Origin: Sipunculus nudus
Taxonomy: Eukaryota > Annelida > Sipuncula > Golfingiida > Sipunculidae
DNA: 64,000 nt
Direction of reading: 5' to 3'
Assembly: GCA_026874595.1 (NCBI GenBank)
Contig: CM049316.1
Span: 48,734,695-48,798,694, forward strand
Made by a program: the position numbers and the translations under genes. Below are positions 47,349-57,577 of this stretch, in pieces. How positions within the stretch are numbered: the first letter of the stretch is position 1; each line of letters opens with the position of its first letter. A model generated the notes under the pieces. The model was not told the origin of the DNA, ran no database searches, and saw nothing but the letters and a program-made list of their open reading frames with translations.

Positions 47349-48589
47349 TCACACCAAATGATACTCATTTTCGTTTTCGTCCAGTATATACAATACCCAT
47401 CTTATAGCCAGTGTAACCATCCAAAATAAATCGTCACTCCCTTCCTCAAAGAAACTTTTGAAAATCTCCATGTTATCGCTGTTGAGACCTTTAATGTAAG
47501 CGTAATTAAATTCGGTCATTTTACTAAGGGTTAATAAATAATGTGTTAAAAATTTCATGAAATCTTCTGCAGTGAAACCTGCAGCTAGAGAAATATGAGC
47601 CATCATCCCCCAATCTCCCCTGTAATAAACCCTAGGTCCTCTTGACATGGGAAAAGTGTTTGACCTGCTGTAACCCTCTTCTAAATTTTCTATAGCTTCT
47701 CTGCCTGAAGCAATCATACTTTCGTGTAAAGTACCCATGCATATTTGAAGAGATTTCAGTAGATTGTAAGAGGCGTTTTTAACGCATTTTCTGAATGTTT
47801 CGACACGCGTTTCCTTAGTTTCGTAACGCAAGTAAAGGTCTTGTAAATAAAGCAGTTCGTAGACTTTATTTTAATCATGTTGACAGTTTCATTTTGAGCC
47901 AAAACGGAACCCGGTTCTAGGGGTCTTTTGGAGTTGTCTGGGGGCGGGATGTTCTGAGAAGTTTCTGATCTGTTTTTAGAAACAGTGGTAAAACCTTCAG
48001 GTCTGTCTCTTTCTTCCAAGGTGGAAATCAAACTAGATTTGGGGACGGAAGGTTTTGATTTTTTAATTTGAGAAGGGTCGTTTGTTTTTTTTTTCCTAGA
48101 CGGACGAGTTTCTTCGGGAGAAACAGATATCGGTCTGAAAAAAAGAGTCCTCTATTAATTCTTGAGGCGGTTCTATCACAACGTAACTTCTTTTGTTTCC
48201 TTCTTCCATGTAATGTATTTCAGAACCGGAAGGGTGTTTAGCTAAAATTTCATCTTCGTTTATTTCTACAGGAGTTAATGTGTCAGCGATTTCTAAGTTT
48301 TCTTGGGAAGGAGAGGGAGGAAAAAAAGTAGTAGGAGCTAATGAAGTGTTGGGTTTGGGAGAAGGAGTTTTCTGTTTCTTTTTCTTTTTGGAGGATGGGA
48401 TTTTCTTGAAAGCAGGATGGTTTTCGGCTATTTCCAAGTGTTCTAAAGCGTTCAACCAGTAGGGGTTGTTTTGAGCAAACCTGTAACGTTTCCTAGGTTT
48501 CTTTTCAGGTTTTTCTTTTTTCTTAGGTCTGCCTCTTTGGGAGTGGGTGTTTTACCGGTGGGAAGTTTAGGGGGTCTACCTCTGGCCAT
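47349..48589 (-). CDS. AT-hook protein with helical C-terminal domain, interrupted
   Basis: ATG at 48,589, just upstream of the capsid gene. The start encodes MARGRPPKLP and, after a frame change near 48,530, RGRPKKKEKPEKKPRKRYR. These are two AT-hook cores (RGRP in a basic setting), which bind the minor groove of AT-rich DNA. A disordered linker (48,455-47,900) follows with Ser/Pro and acidic runs. The last about 160-190 residues (47,831-47,349) form a well-ordered, mostly helical domain with Trp and Tyr (VYYRGDWGMMAHISL) that I do not recognise. Frame changes occur near 48,530, 48,130 and 47,860. It may be a DNA-packing or regulatory protein; the function is inferred from the AT-hooks only. 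Confidence 0.55.
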
Positions 48590-48637
48590 TTTGCAAGACT
48601 ACCAAAGCAACGTGAAAGCTTAGGCAAAAGTATGCTT

Positions 48638-49346
48638 TTATTTCTTCTTTCTGGATCTCTTTTCAGGGGGTTGGCCAGAAATCCTCCTGGCGAAAAATTT
48701 CATATTCTTGTTCAACTTCCTAAAACCACCTTTCTTCCTGTATATGGATTTCAATGTAGAGGGAGATATTTTGGCCGCTTTAAACATTTTCCTGAACCTG
48801 TCTTTGACACATTTTTCGCGGCCTTTGTAGTAATTCTTTTTAGCTTTTTCGTATTTGTCTCCTGGTTTGTTAATTCTTTTCTTTAGGCCTTTGCTTTCGT
48901 TTTAACATTTAATGGTCGCTTTTTTCATAATTGTGACCACTTTTTTCTTGGAAACAGTTTGCTTTTTGGTGGATTTAGAAGATTTCTTTTTAGAAGATTT
49001 GGATTTGGATTTTGTAGTTTTCTTTTTGTTTTTTGAGGTCTTTTTGGTTTTGGAAGATTTCTTATTGGAGGAAGTTTTCTTTTTAGATTTGGCTTTAGGA
49101 GTTGAAGCCCTCTGACGTTTCTCTTTAGAAGGACCTGGTGTGGGAGTTCTTGCTTTTTCTGACTTTTTTCTTGGCAGGCGCCTCTGTGCCAGCGTCTTGC
49201 AGGGGCGAGAAGGGTGCCATTTGGGGAGGTGTGCTTAAATCTAAAGGCTTGGAATAGTCGCTCACGGTCGAACTTAACCCTGAGAGGAAAAAGTTCAGAG
49301 TGAATCTAAAAGGTCGGAGGTGTGTTTTTTTAAAGTTTTTCACCAA
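48638..49346 (-). CDS. Lys-rich basic protein, candidate core (DNA-condensing) protein
   Basis: The N-terminal part (49,300-49,150) is Ser/Pro-rich (LDLSTPPQMAPFSP). A long Lys/Ser-rich disordered stretch and a basic C-terminal part of about 85 residues follow, ending in KRSRKKK at 48,641. Breaks are a frame change in the T-run near 49,160 and an in-frame TAA at 48,902-48,904. A strong splice-acceptor-like tract (CTTTTTCCTCTCAG on the minus strand) lies near 49,280-49,293, so the true start or an intron is open. Such composition is typical of adenovirus-like core proteins that pack DNA. It is not a family match. Confidence 0.5.
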
Positions 49347-49692
49347 GGCATTTGATAAGCAGGTGTTTTTGAGAGGTCTTTACGTTTCTTCTTGATGTAT
49401 TCTTTGTCTTTGGGGTGTTGCTGAGGTTCGGTTTTTCTTCTTAGTTTACCTCTTTCAGCTTCTCTTTCCATAACTTTTCGTTTGTTAGAATGTTTGATGG
49501 TTTCAGGAAGTTTCCTTTTCTTGGAGGAAGGTTTGGGTTTAGCAGGAGTTTCAGAGGTTTGAGGTTTAGTCTGTATCTTGGGGACTGGGGGTGGTAACCC
49601 ACGCCTGTGAAAGTATACATTCTCACACCGCCGCCCAAACCGTGTTTAGGTTTGGTGCCACGGACTTTTCCTATCGAGTTAATCCCGCGCAT
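49340..49692 (-). CDS. Small basic protein, candidate core protein
   Basis: ATG at 49,692 opens with MRGINSIGKVRGTKPKHGLGG followed by GVRMYTF. After a frame change near 49,600 (G-run in GGGGGTGG) the product becomes Pro/Lys-rich (PKPSSKKRKLPE) and ends with TGA at 49,340. Its length is about 117 residues with a strong positive charge. Gly-Gly sites near the N-terminus would fit processing by an adenain-type protease, but no such protease was found. Neighbours are another basic protein downstream and a membrane protein upstream. Confidence 0.45.
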
Positions 49693-49897
49693 TCTGACAC
49701 ACGTATGAACACACATATTAAAGCAACAAGATTTTATACATTTTACAAAGCGTTTATTTTTATAATACAAAGCTTTTTTATAGATTAAAAATGCGGTTAT
49801 AATTCATTATGTACATACACATAAAATTTAAGAATAATAAGAAATAAATCGTCCATAAATTCACAATAATTATGTAACACAGTTGAAATGGTAAAAA

Positions 49898-50269
49898 TCA
49901 GTTCTTTTTCATGACGGAGTTGGAGCGTAGACTCCCGCCTGAGGCGCCGGGCTCGTCAACAGAATCGAAATGGGGGACCAGTGGAGGAGCGACATTAGAT
50001 ACATAGTTCTTTTCATGTTGGTCGTTTTCAACGGGTTTCCGAATTTTCCCCAACACGACACCCATCACGGATCACAGCAGGGCCGTCCAGAAAGCTTTGT
50101 CTTCAGCGTAGCGGATGTTGTCCTTGTAGACACTGGGAGGTCTGGTAGAGAGAAAGACGATCATGCCGAGCGAGACCCCGGCTATACCCATGGCTATCAT
50201 GTACTGCGTGGCCAGGGCGCAGAAAGTTTCCAGCCCTTTGTATTTGTAGTTTTTCGTGGAGAAAGGCAT
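49898..50269 (-). CDS. Small two-span membrane protein with in-frame TGA
   Basis: ATG at 50,269. A first hydrophobic segment, TQYMIAMGIAGVSLGMIVFL, begins about residue 20. A second moderately hydrophobic segment runs through AFWTALL, a TGA at 50,072-50,074, and SVMGVVLGKI. The same frame then stays open to a TGA at 49,898, giving about 123 residues in total with a hydrophilic tail. The TGA falls where a Trp would fit. Small hydrophobic proteins are common in virus-like elements with membranes or membrane-penetration roles; the role here is unknown. It lies between integrase and the basic proteins. Confidence 0.5.
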
Positions 50270-50344
50270 GTTGCTTTATTCAGGTTTATCAACCAACTGA
50301 AGTTCGTTCCTGTACCTCCTGCCTTTAAGCAAGTTTTTTGTTTC

Positions 50345-51391
50345 TCAGTTGCGCATGGAATACAAAACCCTAGGGATCTTTCCTGTAAACTTCGTAGAGC
50401 GTGTTAACGTCAAACTGTGGCTGGCCTATTCTCTTTCCTTTAAAAGGCGTGGCCCGGTTTCGGGCGTTTGGCGACGTAAACTTCAGCTCCTAAAGGTATT
50501 TCTCCCCTTTCTGGGGGCACGATCCCTCTTTCTCCGAACATATAGTGGGCCACGTCTTCAGCGTTCAACTGTGTAACGTTGACGGGGGTTTTAACCCAGT
50601 GGGGCAGTGTCCTGTGTTTGTTGAGGTTGTTGTACTGCCACAAAACGTCTTCGAGGTAATCCACCCAGTTTTAGCGTTGTTGGCATCCATCACGCTGTAA
50701 AGTTTCTGCATGAGCGTTTTGCTGAAACGCTCCACCAAGGCGGCTTTGTGGGGCGAATTACTGTTAACTGGCTTTATGGAGTAGTTTTCCAACAGGTCTA
50801 AGGAGGGCCTGCCCGTGAACTCCAAACCCCTGTCTGTCTTGAGCTTAAGCGGGAACCCATGGTCCCCGTGGAGGCCCTGGAAAACTTGTTTCAGAATCCT
50901 TTCGAAAGCCGCGGCGACGGCGTTGGCGGTTTTGTTCTTGACAGGAGAGGCCCAAACGTAGTGGCTCAAAACGTCCACTACCGTGAGGATGTACTGGGAA
51001 CCGTGGTTGTACCTTTTGAGTTTCGCCATGGAAGTCAAATCCGCCTGCCACTGAGAGTCCAAGTTGCGGGCGATGATTTTGGCCGGTTTGGCTCTCCTGT
51101 ACCTGCGGACTCTCCTGTAACGGCCATAGGGGGTGTTTTTCACCATCCACATTTTGGCCTTTTCGGGGTGGGTTTAGCGATTTTAGCCAGGACCTGAGGG
51201 TTGCCCGTGTAACCGGCCGGGCCCCTTGGGTCCCTGTAAGCTTTCCTCAGCCTTTCTTCGATGTCGCTTTCGGTTTCCGCCTCGTCCTTACCGTCGTCCA
51301 GCAACTCGCCCTCTTCCATTTCGTCAGTGTCATTTTCTTCCATGGGGGAAAGTTCGCCCTGCTCCAAGTCCAAAACATTTTCGAGATCCAT
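50345..51391 (-). CDS. Retroviral-type integrase (rve), interrupted
   Basis: Catalyses insertion of the element into host DNA. ATG at 51,391 starts an acidic leader (MDLENVLDLEQGELSP). The conserved pre-core block AYRDPRGPAGYTG follows, then, after a frame change near 51,150, the catalytic core. The first Asp is in WQADLTSM, the second in LKTDRGLEF (68 residues between) and the Glu in AALVERFSKTLM (33 between), so the DDE triad is intact. A frame change near 50,665 leads to the C-terminal region with LPHWVKTPVNVTQ and GAEVYVAKR, and another near 50,450 leads to the SH3-like end (NTLYEVYRKDP). The C-terminal stop is about 50,345. Length is about 345 residues, normal for Maverick integrases. 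Confidence 0.85.
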
Positions 51392-51463
51392 TTTTCAAAG
51401 CGTCTCCACGCACCGCAGGCAACGGGAGTCTGTGGCTCCCCGGCGGCCGGCGGGCCCCTTTTA

Positions 51464-52594
51464 TCACATCAGGGAGCTCTCGTCGTACACGTCCCGCCAC
51501 ATGGAAGACTTCGTCTTGTGCGAGCCCCGGCGCCCCCCGCGGCGCGGAGCGCCACGGTCGGCGCCACCGCGGCCCCATCTCCCCCTCTCCCCTGAAGGGG
51601 TCCTGAGAGGGGTGGGTCTGGCCGGCGAAATGCTGTTGTTCGGTTTCTGCCTCATCGAGAGGGAGTTTTCTGTTTGGCTTGGGTGAAATAGGCAGGGTTT
51701 TGTGGGAAGCTGGCTTCGTCGTAGTGGTTAAAGCTGGTGGTGTCGGCTTTGGTTTGGTTTTCAGGTTCGCTTTCGGCTTCGCTGTCGGAAGAAGTGTCGT
51801 CTTCTTCTCCTTCGCTGAGCGTAGTGTGGGGGTAGGTTTGCGGGTAGTCTTGTTCAGTTTCAGATCCTTCTTCTTCTTCTTCATCTTCTGTTTCTTCTTC
51901 TTCTTCCTCAGTTTCCGTTTCTTCCGCTTCGTCATCTAATACATTTTCAGTATTCGCATCTCTGGAATGGGAATTTTCGTTTTCTTCTTATGTTTCTGAA
52001 CTCTGCCCTATACCGGAATTTTGGTTTGATTGTTGTTCTTCTTCTTCTGACTCTGTGTCATAATCCGACGGAACTGTGGCTGGGGATTTTGGTTGTTTTG
52101 GAGGTTTTCCCTGAGTTGCTTTTCCACCATTTGCTTTATCATTAGGTGGATGTTTGCGTGTGAGGATTGATCTTCCTGGTTCGGTGGTGGGGTCGAAGTA
52201 AGGGGTGTCTTCTGGGTTTTCTTTTTCTGTTTTGGGGTTTCTGGCTTGGCATTCCCCGGTGAATCTGACTTTCTTTTTTCCATTTTTGAAGTTGATTGTT
52301 GGAGATTTTACTAGCTTTTCTGCCTTGGTTCGTCAGCAACCAGTCTTGCACGGCCTCAGGCGAGGGGTGCTTTGATTTGGAGATGATGGGGAGGCAGGCT
52401 TTATAGAGAACTTTTACTGTGCTGTCGGGCATGTCCTGCATGTATTCAGAGAGATAGTTCAATATGAAATTACCTGTGAACTTTGAAAGTTTCTTTGACG
52501 GGAGTTTCAGGGGGGTGTTGGCTTCGAAAAACGGGATGTATGACAACCCTTCTTTTACTATTTTGTCTCCTTTGGATTGCGTTTGGGGTGGCAT
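51464..52594 (-). CDS. Acidic / RGG-tailed unknown protein, interrupted
   Basis: ATG at 52,594 overlaps the end of the upstream gene by 36 bp. An ordered N-terminal domain of about 105 residues (FTGNFILNYLSEYMQDMPDS) is followed, after a frame change near 52,280, by a disordered region ending in a Glu run (DTESEEEEQQ). After an in-frame TAA at 51,988-51,990 the same frame continues with a much longer Glu/Asp/Thr region, and after a change near 51,670 with an Arg/Gly tail (GERGRWGRGGADRG). The end is at 51,464. Acidic tract plus RGG tail suggests a nucleic-acid or histone/core-protein chaperone. This is inference from composition only. Confidence 0.45.
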
Positions 52595-53434
52595 GGTGGA
52601 ATAACATGTGCTTGCTTGGCGTGAGAATTATTTAAATAATGAAATGCGTTGTTCTTTTCATCCTTGACGGCTTTCCAAGGGACGCTGGGAATGTAATCGT
52701 GCATAAAATTAGTTGTATTTTGGTATTCATTTGTGGTGTACAAGTGGGTTCTGGGGTTTAATTTGTATTCTTGTGTTTGGTTGGGGGGAGGTCTGGTCCA
52801 TTCAATAGATTCAGAAAGTCTGGTGTACCAAGGTGCTTCGTTTCTCTGTACTTGCACTTCGCCTATTTTATGATTTCCTTCTTGAAAACTGCATAGGGCT
52901 GCTGTTTCACTGTATGTTTTGAAAGTCCCTGTTAAATTATGTTGCAGACCGTTGAAAAACATGCAGTTTACTAAATTGTTAAAACGCCCACCAATCTGTC
53001 TGTAATGAACAAACCTTCTTTTTGGCCTAATTGTTTGGCCAGTTCAGGATTTATGTAAAAATAAATTAAGTCCTCGTGGTTTTCGTTCAAAATCTTAACT
53101 TCCATGTTAACCTGGTTACTATTTTGTTTCTTTAAATCTGTACGTACCAAAACGTTTTTAAATTTTTCTTCTTCTGTTGTTAACTGGTGAAGCATTATGT
53201 CCAATGTAACGTTTAAAAAATCGGCCAAATTGTCAAAATCTAACAGGAAATTTTTGTTTTTCCAATTGTAGGATCTGTGGGGGTGTTCCAGAACTTTAAG
53301 TTTTTCTTGAAACTCAGGATCAGCCCCGAAATTAACCAGTCCGGGTAATGTGGAATACTTTTTCACCCAACTGATTATTTTGTCCACATTCCCCCCCCCC
53401 CCCCCGCCAATTCTTCAGCCCCAAATTTAGCCAT
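52558..53434 (-). CDS. Unknown Maverick protein, about 290 residues, interrupted
   Basis: ATG at 53,434 lies two bases after the stop of the upstream gene (TAAACATG), typical of compact virus-like gene blocks. A glycine stretch coded by a 15-base C-run (53,391-53,405) causes a frame slip after about ten codons. The fragment 53,387-52,971 follows (WVKKYSTLPGLVNFGADPEF; NADFL-type helices). After another change near 52,980 comes 52,962-52,558 with PWYTRLSESIEWTRPPPNQT and DYIPSVPWKAVKD. I see no known domain. A minor virion protein is possible from its place in the block. Confidence 0.5.
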
Positions 53435-53436
53435 GT

Positions 53437-55731
53437 TTAATTGCCTACAGCAACTCCTTTAGAAAGATCCCGTTTTTCTTCCCTGAAGTTAGCAAAACGA
53501 TTAAACTCTAAGGGAAACAGGTCTAACTTATATTGCCTTTTTAAAAGTTTTTCGTTCCAACGTTTTTGATCTTCGCCTGTTACAGTTAAATATGAATCGT
53601 ACTGTTCCTTTTGACGTTTGCCCCTGTTTATTATAGCGTTTATTTCATATTCGTATGCTTTTTGGACGTAATCTTCCAAATTTTCAATGTGATTTTCAAA
53701 ATAATCAGGTGAAAATAAGACATCTCCTCTTTCGGGGACTGTTCTCTTGGTTATTATGCATAAAGCGTTGGCGGCTTTTTGTTTGTATTCTTCTGTCCAG
53801 AAAGGTATAGGAGGCGGGCCTATCACTTTGTACACTTAACGGTCGTATTGTAAGATGTTTCTCTGCCACACGTTGAACCTGTAATATATTTTGGCCCAAT
53901 AACATGTCCCTCTCGTGTCACCGAAATTGCAAGTTTTGAACAAGAAAGCTATGCAACACCTTTCCTGCATGCTACTTTAGGTAAAGCAGGTTCTTCCGCC
54001 CAGTAATTATGAGAATCGTCTAAATTTTCTGGGGCGTTGAAAGCTTTCAAAAAACACTTCACAGTGGGATACTCTAAAATTTCTGTTTCTTTTTCGGTTG
54101 TGACGATTTTAAAAGAGCCTTTTTTTTCATTCTAAATTATCCTCTAAAATCATTTTTATATCCTGAGGGACTATTTTGGCAGGTTTGTCTTCTTGTAACC
54201 AGGCCCAGTCTTCCCAAGAATAATCTTCTTTTTCCACTGTCACATACATCCCATAGTAAAGCCAGGGTGAAATCTGAGCAAAAACTTTAGCTGTTTCAGG
54301 TAATTCACGAGTGGGGATTTTATTTGAAGAAACCCAACCCCCGTCTAACCCAAAAGCTTTTCTTATTTCCAGAAGTTCTTTCCTTAAATGGGGAGAGTGC
54401 ATATGGTGAGGGGTTGGAAGTTCCATACTTGTACCAACACCATGAGGGTACATCCCGTGTTTCCAAGCGCCTTCTTCTTCCGTTTCAAAACCCGGGGCCT
54501 CAGGACCGTTCAATTCTTCCCAAACAGGAGTCCATTTCTCTAAAATATCTGTAACCAGTTTCTGTTGTATTTCTAATATTTTCAGGTTTTGTAACTGTTT
54601 TCTAACTGAATGTACCTCTACAGGGCCTTGGGTTATAGGAAAAAAACGTTATCTGAACCCCAGTAATTGGCAGGTTCTCTTTTCACTTTTTCTTGGATGA
54701 TTATTTCTTCTTTTTTCAGAGAAACTGTCCACCCATACACCCTCATGCCTATCTTTCCAACCATACCACAACCACTTTCCATTTTCCCAAACACCTGGTA
54801 CAGGTCTGATCAGATGTGTAAATTTTTCATCAAAATAGGGGGTTTGTTCATATTTGTATATTTGCTCATAATAACGGGGTGCTCTGTCCTCTTTGTTCGG
54901 GTTAAACCAAATAACATTGGGACATTGATCGTTAGCCCCCAAAACACCGGTTGATTCCCATCCTGATTTTCTACCCCAGGGCTTTCCTATGAAGCCTTTC
55001 AGACCCACTGGATCTTTGTGCCATATGTGATTGTCGCGTCCTTACCGGACGTGTGAAGATTTAAAAATTTCAGGAGAAGGTATAGGAACTTCTAAACGTA
55101 TTTGTTTTTGCCCGTTTTAAAGTGTTTGATAAGAACTTTTCAATTTTCCTTCTTTGTTATATCTTTCGTGAAAAGTTGAAATTACGTAAGTGAAAGAAGG
55201 ACAAAAATTTGTAAATGTAAAAGGTGAAAATCGTTTGTGTCTAGAAGGTTTGACAATAGTAAAATTGGTTCACAGGGTCTATTTACTCGGCTATTTTTCT
55301 AATTTTTTGATACCTGGATCGCACTTTTTTCAAACTAGCATCTTTTTTTAAGCGTTTTATAACGTTTTCGGGGTTATTCTGTAAGACGCAGCGCTGTGAC
55401 TTTTTAAATGTTTAGGAAAACTGGCTGTATAAAGATGAGGCCACCATGTCCAAGCTAAAACTAATTGCATTGTTATAACTGTAATCCACCTTTGCAATAA
55501 ATTGTTTTTAAAAAACAATTTTTCAGCTTGTTTGATTGTATGGAATCTAAGATGACTTTTCTACCCATTCTGTCAAACACCATTTTACCTTCCAATGTTC
55601 CACCGGGTTTTAATTTTTCAATATCGTGTAATGAAAAAACATGTGCTTCAGAAACAGGCCAAAACGTTCTGTAATCTGGTACTTGATATAAAAAAGATGG
55701 ACATTAATACACCCACGATTAATGGACCCAT
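53437..55731 (-). CDS. Large unknown Maverick protein, about 750 residues, heavily interrupted
   Basis: Coding is visible continuously on the minus strand from about 55,731 to 53,437 but in changing frames. Pieces include VFSLHDIEKLKPGGTLEGK (55,600), LVLAWTWWPHLYTASFP (55,440), FIGKPWGRKSGWES (54,980), DPVGLKGF, GVWVDSFSEKRRN (54,730), YGMYVTVEKEDYSWEDWAWL (54,250) and IGPPPIPFWTEEYKQKA (53,820). In-frame TAA codons lie at 55,042-55,044 and 53,836-53,838, and frame changes near 55,555, 55,385, 55,300, 55,115, 54,655 and 54,125 (T-runs in several). The piece after 53,836 could be a separate gene. It is rich in Trp and Pro and probably structural. I do not recognise it. Confidence 0.5.
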
Positions 55732-55737
55732 GTTTTC

Positions 55738-56416
55738 TTATTTTATTTCGTACACAAATTCGTCTTCCCACACGAAAATACCAGTGCGAAATCTTTCGCT
55801 TTTTGGTTTTTCTTGTCTCAAATCCAATAAAAAGTAAGAATAAGGACCTGAAGTTGCGTCTTCGATGGCCTTTTTTAATTCTTTTTTTCAGGTTCAACTT
55901 GTCTCGCCAAAATATTCTTTTGCGACTGATCGCGAGGGTTACGCATTAAGGTTATATAATGCGAATTCAAAGAAATATCTCTCTGGTGTTTCCCTTTGTA
56001 AAACAAATTTTGAACGATTAATACTACTGATATTTTTTTTGTGATGAGAAACTTGTTAAAAATTAGTAGCCACTTCAGGGGAGGCTTCAGACTCTCTCAT
56101 CATATAGTCCAACACGAGCAAAGAATTTTCAGGTAAACTTTGCATAGAAGGGAGGTACTGTTTAAAATAAAGCGGTGGTTTATCATTTTCGGGGAGTATT
56201 TTTTTATAATTAAAAGCAAAGGCCTCGTATTCATTTTGCCACAGGTTGTAACACCACACTACATACTTCGGGACAGGTTTGAACAAGTGCTTTACATTTA
56301 AAATCAAATTTTCCACAAACCTGGTTTTTCCTGAACCTGAGGGACCTGCCACTATCATAGTGAAAGGATGTCTTAAAAAGAAACCATTCGTTACAACAGC
56401 CCTTCTTCATGCACAT
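55738..56416 (-). CDS. Packaging ATPase (FtsK/HerA-type, P-loop), interrupted
   Basis: Pumps genome DNA into preformed capsids in this virus group. Walker A is clear at about 56,325-56,355 (MIVAGPSGSGKTRFVENLI). KYVVWCYNLWQNEYEAF follows, and the Walker B-like LLVLDYMMRES has Tyr where the acidic residue usually is. After a frame change near 56,070 come SVVLIVQNLFYKGK, a sensor-like block, and NPRDQSQKNILARQ, all in the family order. A second change in the T/A-rich run near 55,880 leads to the C-terminus, ending TAA at 55,738. The start is uncertain: ATG codons at 56,416 and 56,410 are in another frame, and 56,358 is the first in the P-loop frame. Length is about 205-225 residues. Confidence 0.8.
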
Positions 56417-56477
56417 TTACTTCAACAATTCACAAAAGAGTGACAAATATGTAAAAATACACATCTTTTATTTCTTT

Positions 56478-57567
56478 TTAATACACTTTACGAAAATGTA
56501 CAAGAATATCAAGAGGAGAATCACATGGTATAAATTGCAAATTCAACCCTTCAAAATCATATAATGACATATTAACTCGGTCAAATCGGCATCTGGTTTA
56601 CACTTGTGGTAAACCCTCTGTTTAGGTTGAAACGTGATAGGAGGACTGCATTTTAAAAATTGTATAAGCAGTGTAACTGTAATGTGTAATTTTTTGTTCT
56701 AGATCTCTTTTACTTTCAAACGTTCCTAGAATGTAAAAAGGACCCGTGTATGACATTGTCTTTAAATCACAACTTTCATATGTTAAATCACCTACAAAAT
56801 TTGCTTCTAACGTAAAGTTAGACCTTCTGTAAACTGCTGTGTATTTTTCCCAATCTCCGTACAACATTGAGGGTGCTTCATACCACCTTTCTTTTGCAGT
56901 TTCGCTTCTGATTTTTATTTTTGTCCAACCCATTCCCATAGGTTTAGATCTTAAATAGTAATTCTCTGCAAAAACGGGAATAGGTTCAGCTGTTTCATTG
57001 TAAGTATCCATTTGAGTCATATTTTTTTTGTTTTTCTGAAGGTTTGGTAAATGTTACTCTGAGTCTTTAGGATTTATTGGAAATCCAAATAAAATTGCAA
57101 ACTCTCTAGATAATGTACGGATTCTATTTTATCTGTCATAAATAAATATGCACCATTATTTCTGTATCCTTCAGATTGGAAATTCTTAAAATCATATACA
57201 TGACAAATATTAAATATTTACCTCATCACCTGGCATGTTTTTTACAAAAATATTGTCGTTGACATATTTCGACAACCCGTATTGATTCATATACAACCCT
57301 GCAGGCATTTCTATGTGTACAGTTTCTTTGTTTTTGATCCTTTTTAAGACGTACAATCACATAACTTTTCTTTGGAAAATTCCTCCACAATTTAGGAATT
57401 TTCAATAAAACCACAGCACATTCCGATTCTCCTTTACCCAGTTTCAAACCAGGTTTTGTATTGAAATTAAAATCACCTATATGTACATTATCATCTAAAT
57501 TGTCACTTTTACCTGACATGTCCCTTTTAAACCTCATATAAAAATCTTTTTTACAAACTACTGTCAT
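56478..57567 (-). CDS. Penton-like minor capsid protein candidate, interrupted
   Basis: ATG at 57,567, only 10 bp after the polymerase stop. The N-terminal about 110 residues hold ECAVVLLKIPKLWRNFPKKS followed, after a frame change near 57,330, by ETVHIEMPAGLYMNQYGLSK. This strand/Pro-x-x-Trp and Pro-Ala-Gly-x-Tyr pattern recalls the N-terminal region of invertebrate Maverick-associated virion proteins. Poorly aligned coding continues through 57,220-57,060. The fragment 57,020-56,622 is open (YYLRSKPMGMGWTKIK), and a last piece near 56,600-56,478 ends SPLDILVHFRKVY. Total length is about 360 residues if one gene. I rate the penton assignment as inference; it may be two genes. Confidence 0.45.
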
Positions 57568-57577
57568 TTTACTTATA

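Noticed and set aside
51330-51935. Lys-rich 201-codon minus-strand frame
   Set aside because: It is the shifted reading of a Glu-rich coding stretch; the acidic frame joins smoothly to neighbours and fits better.
52558-55731. Parvovirus/bidnavirus-type capsid gene next to PolB
   Set aside because: Considered because bidnaviruses combine PolB with a parvovirus-like capsid. No phospholipase or glycine-rich capsid motif is visible, and a hexon-like gene is already present.
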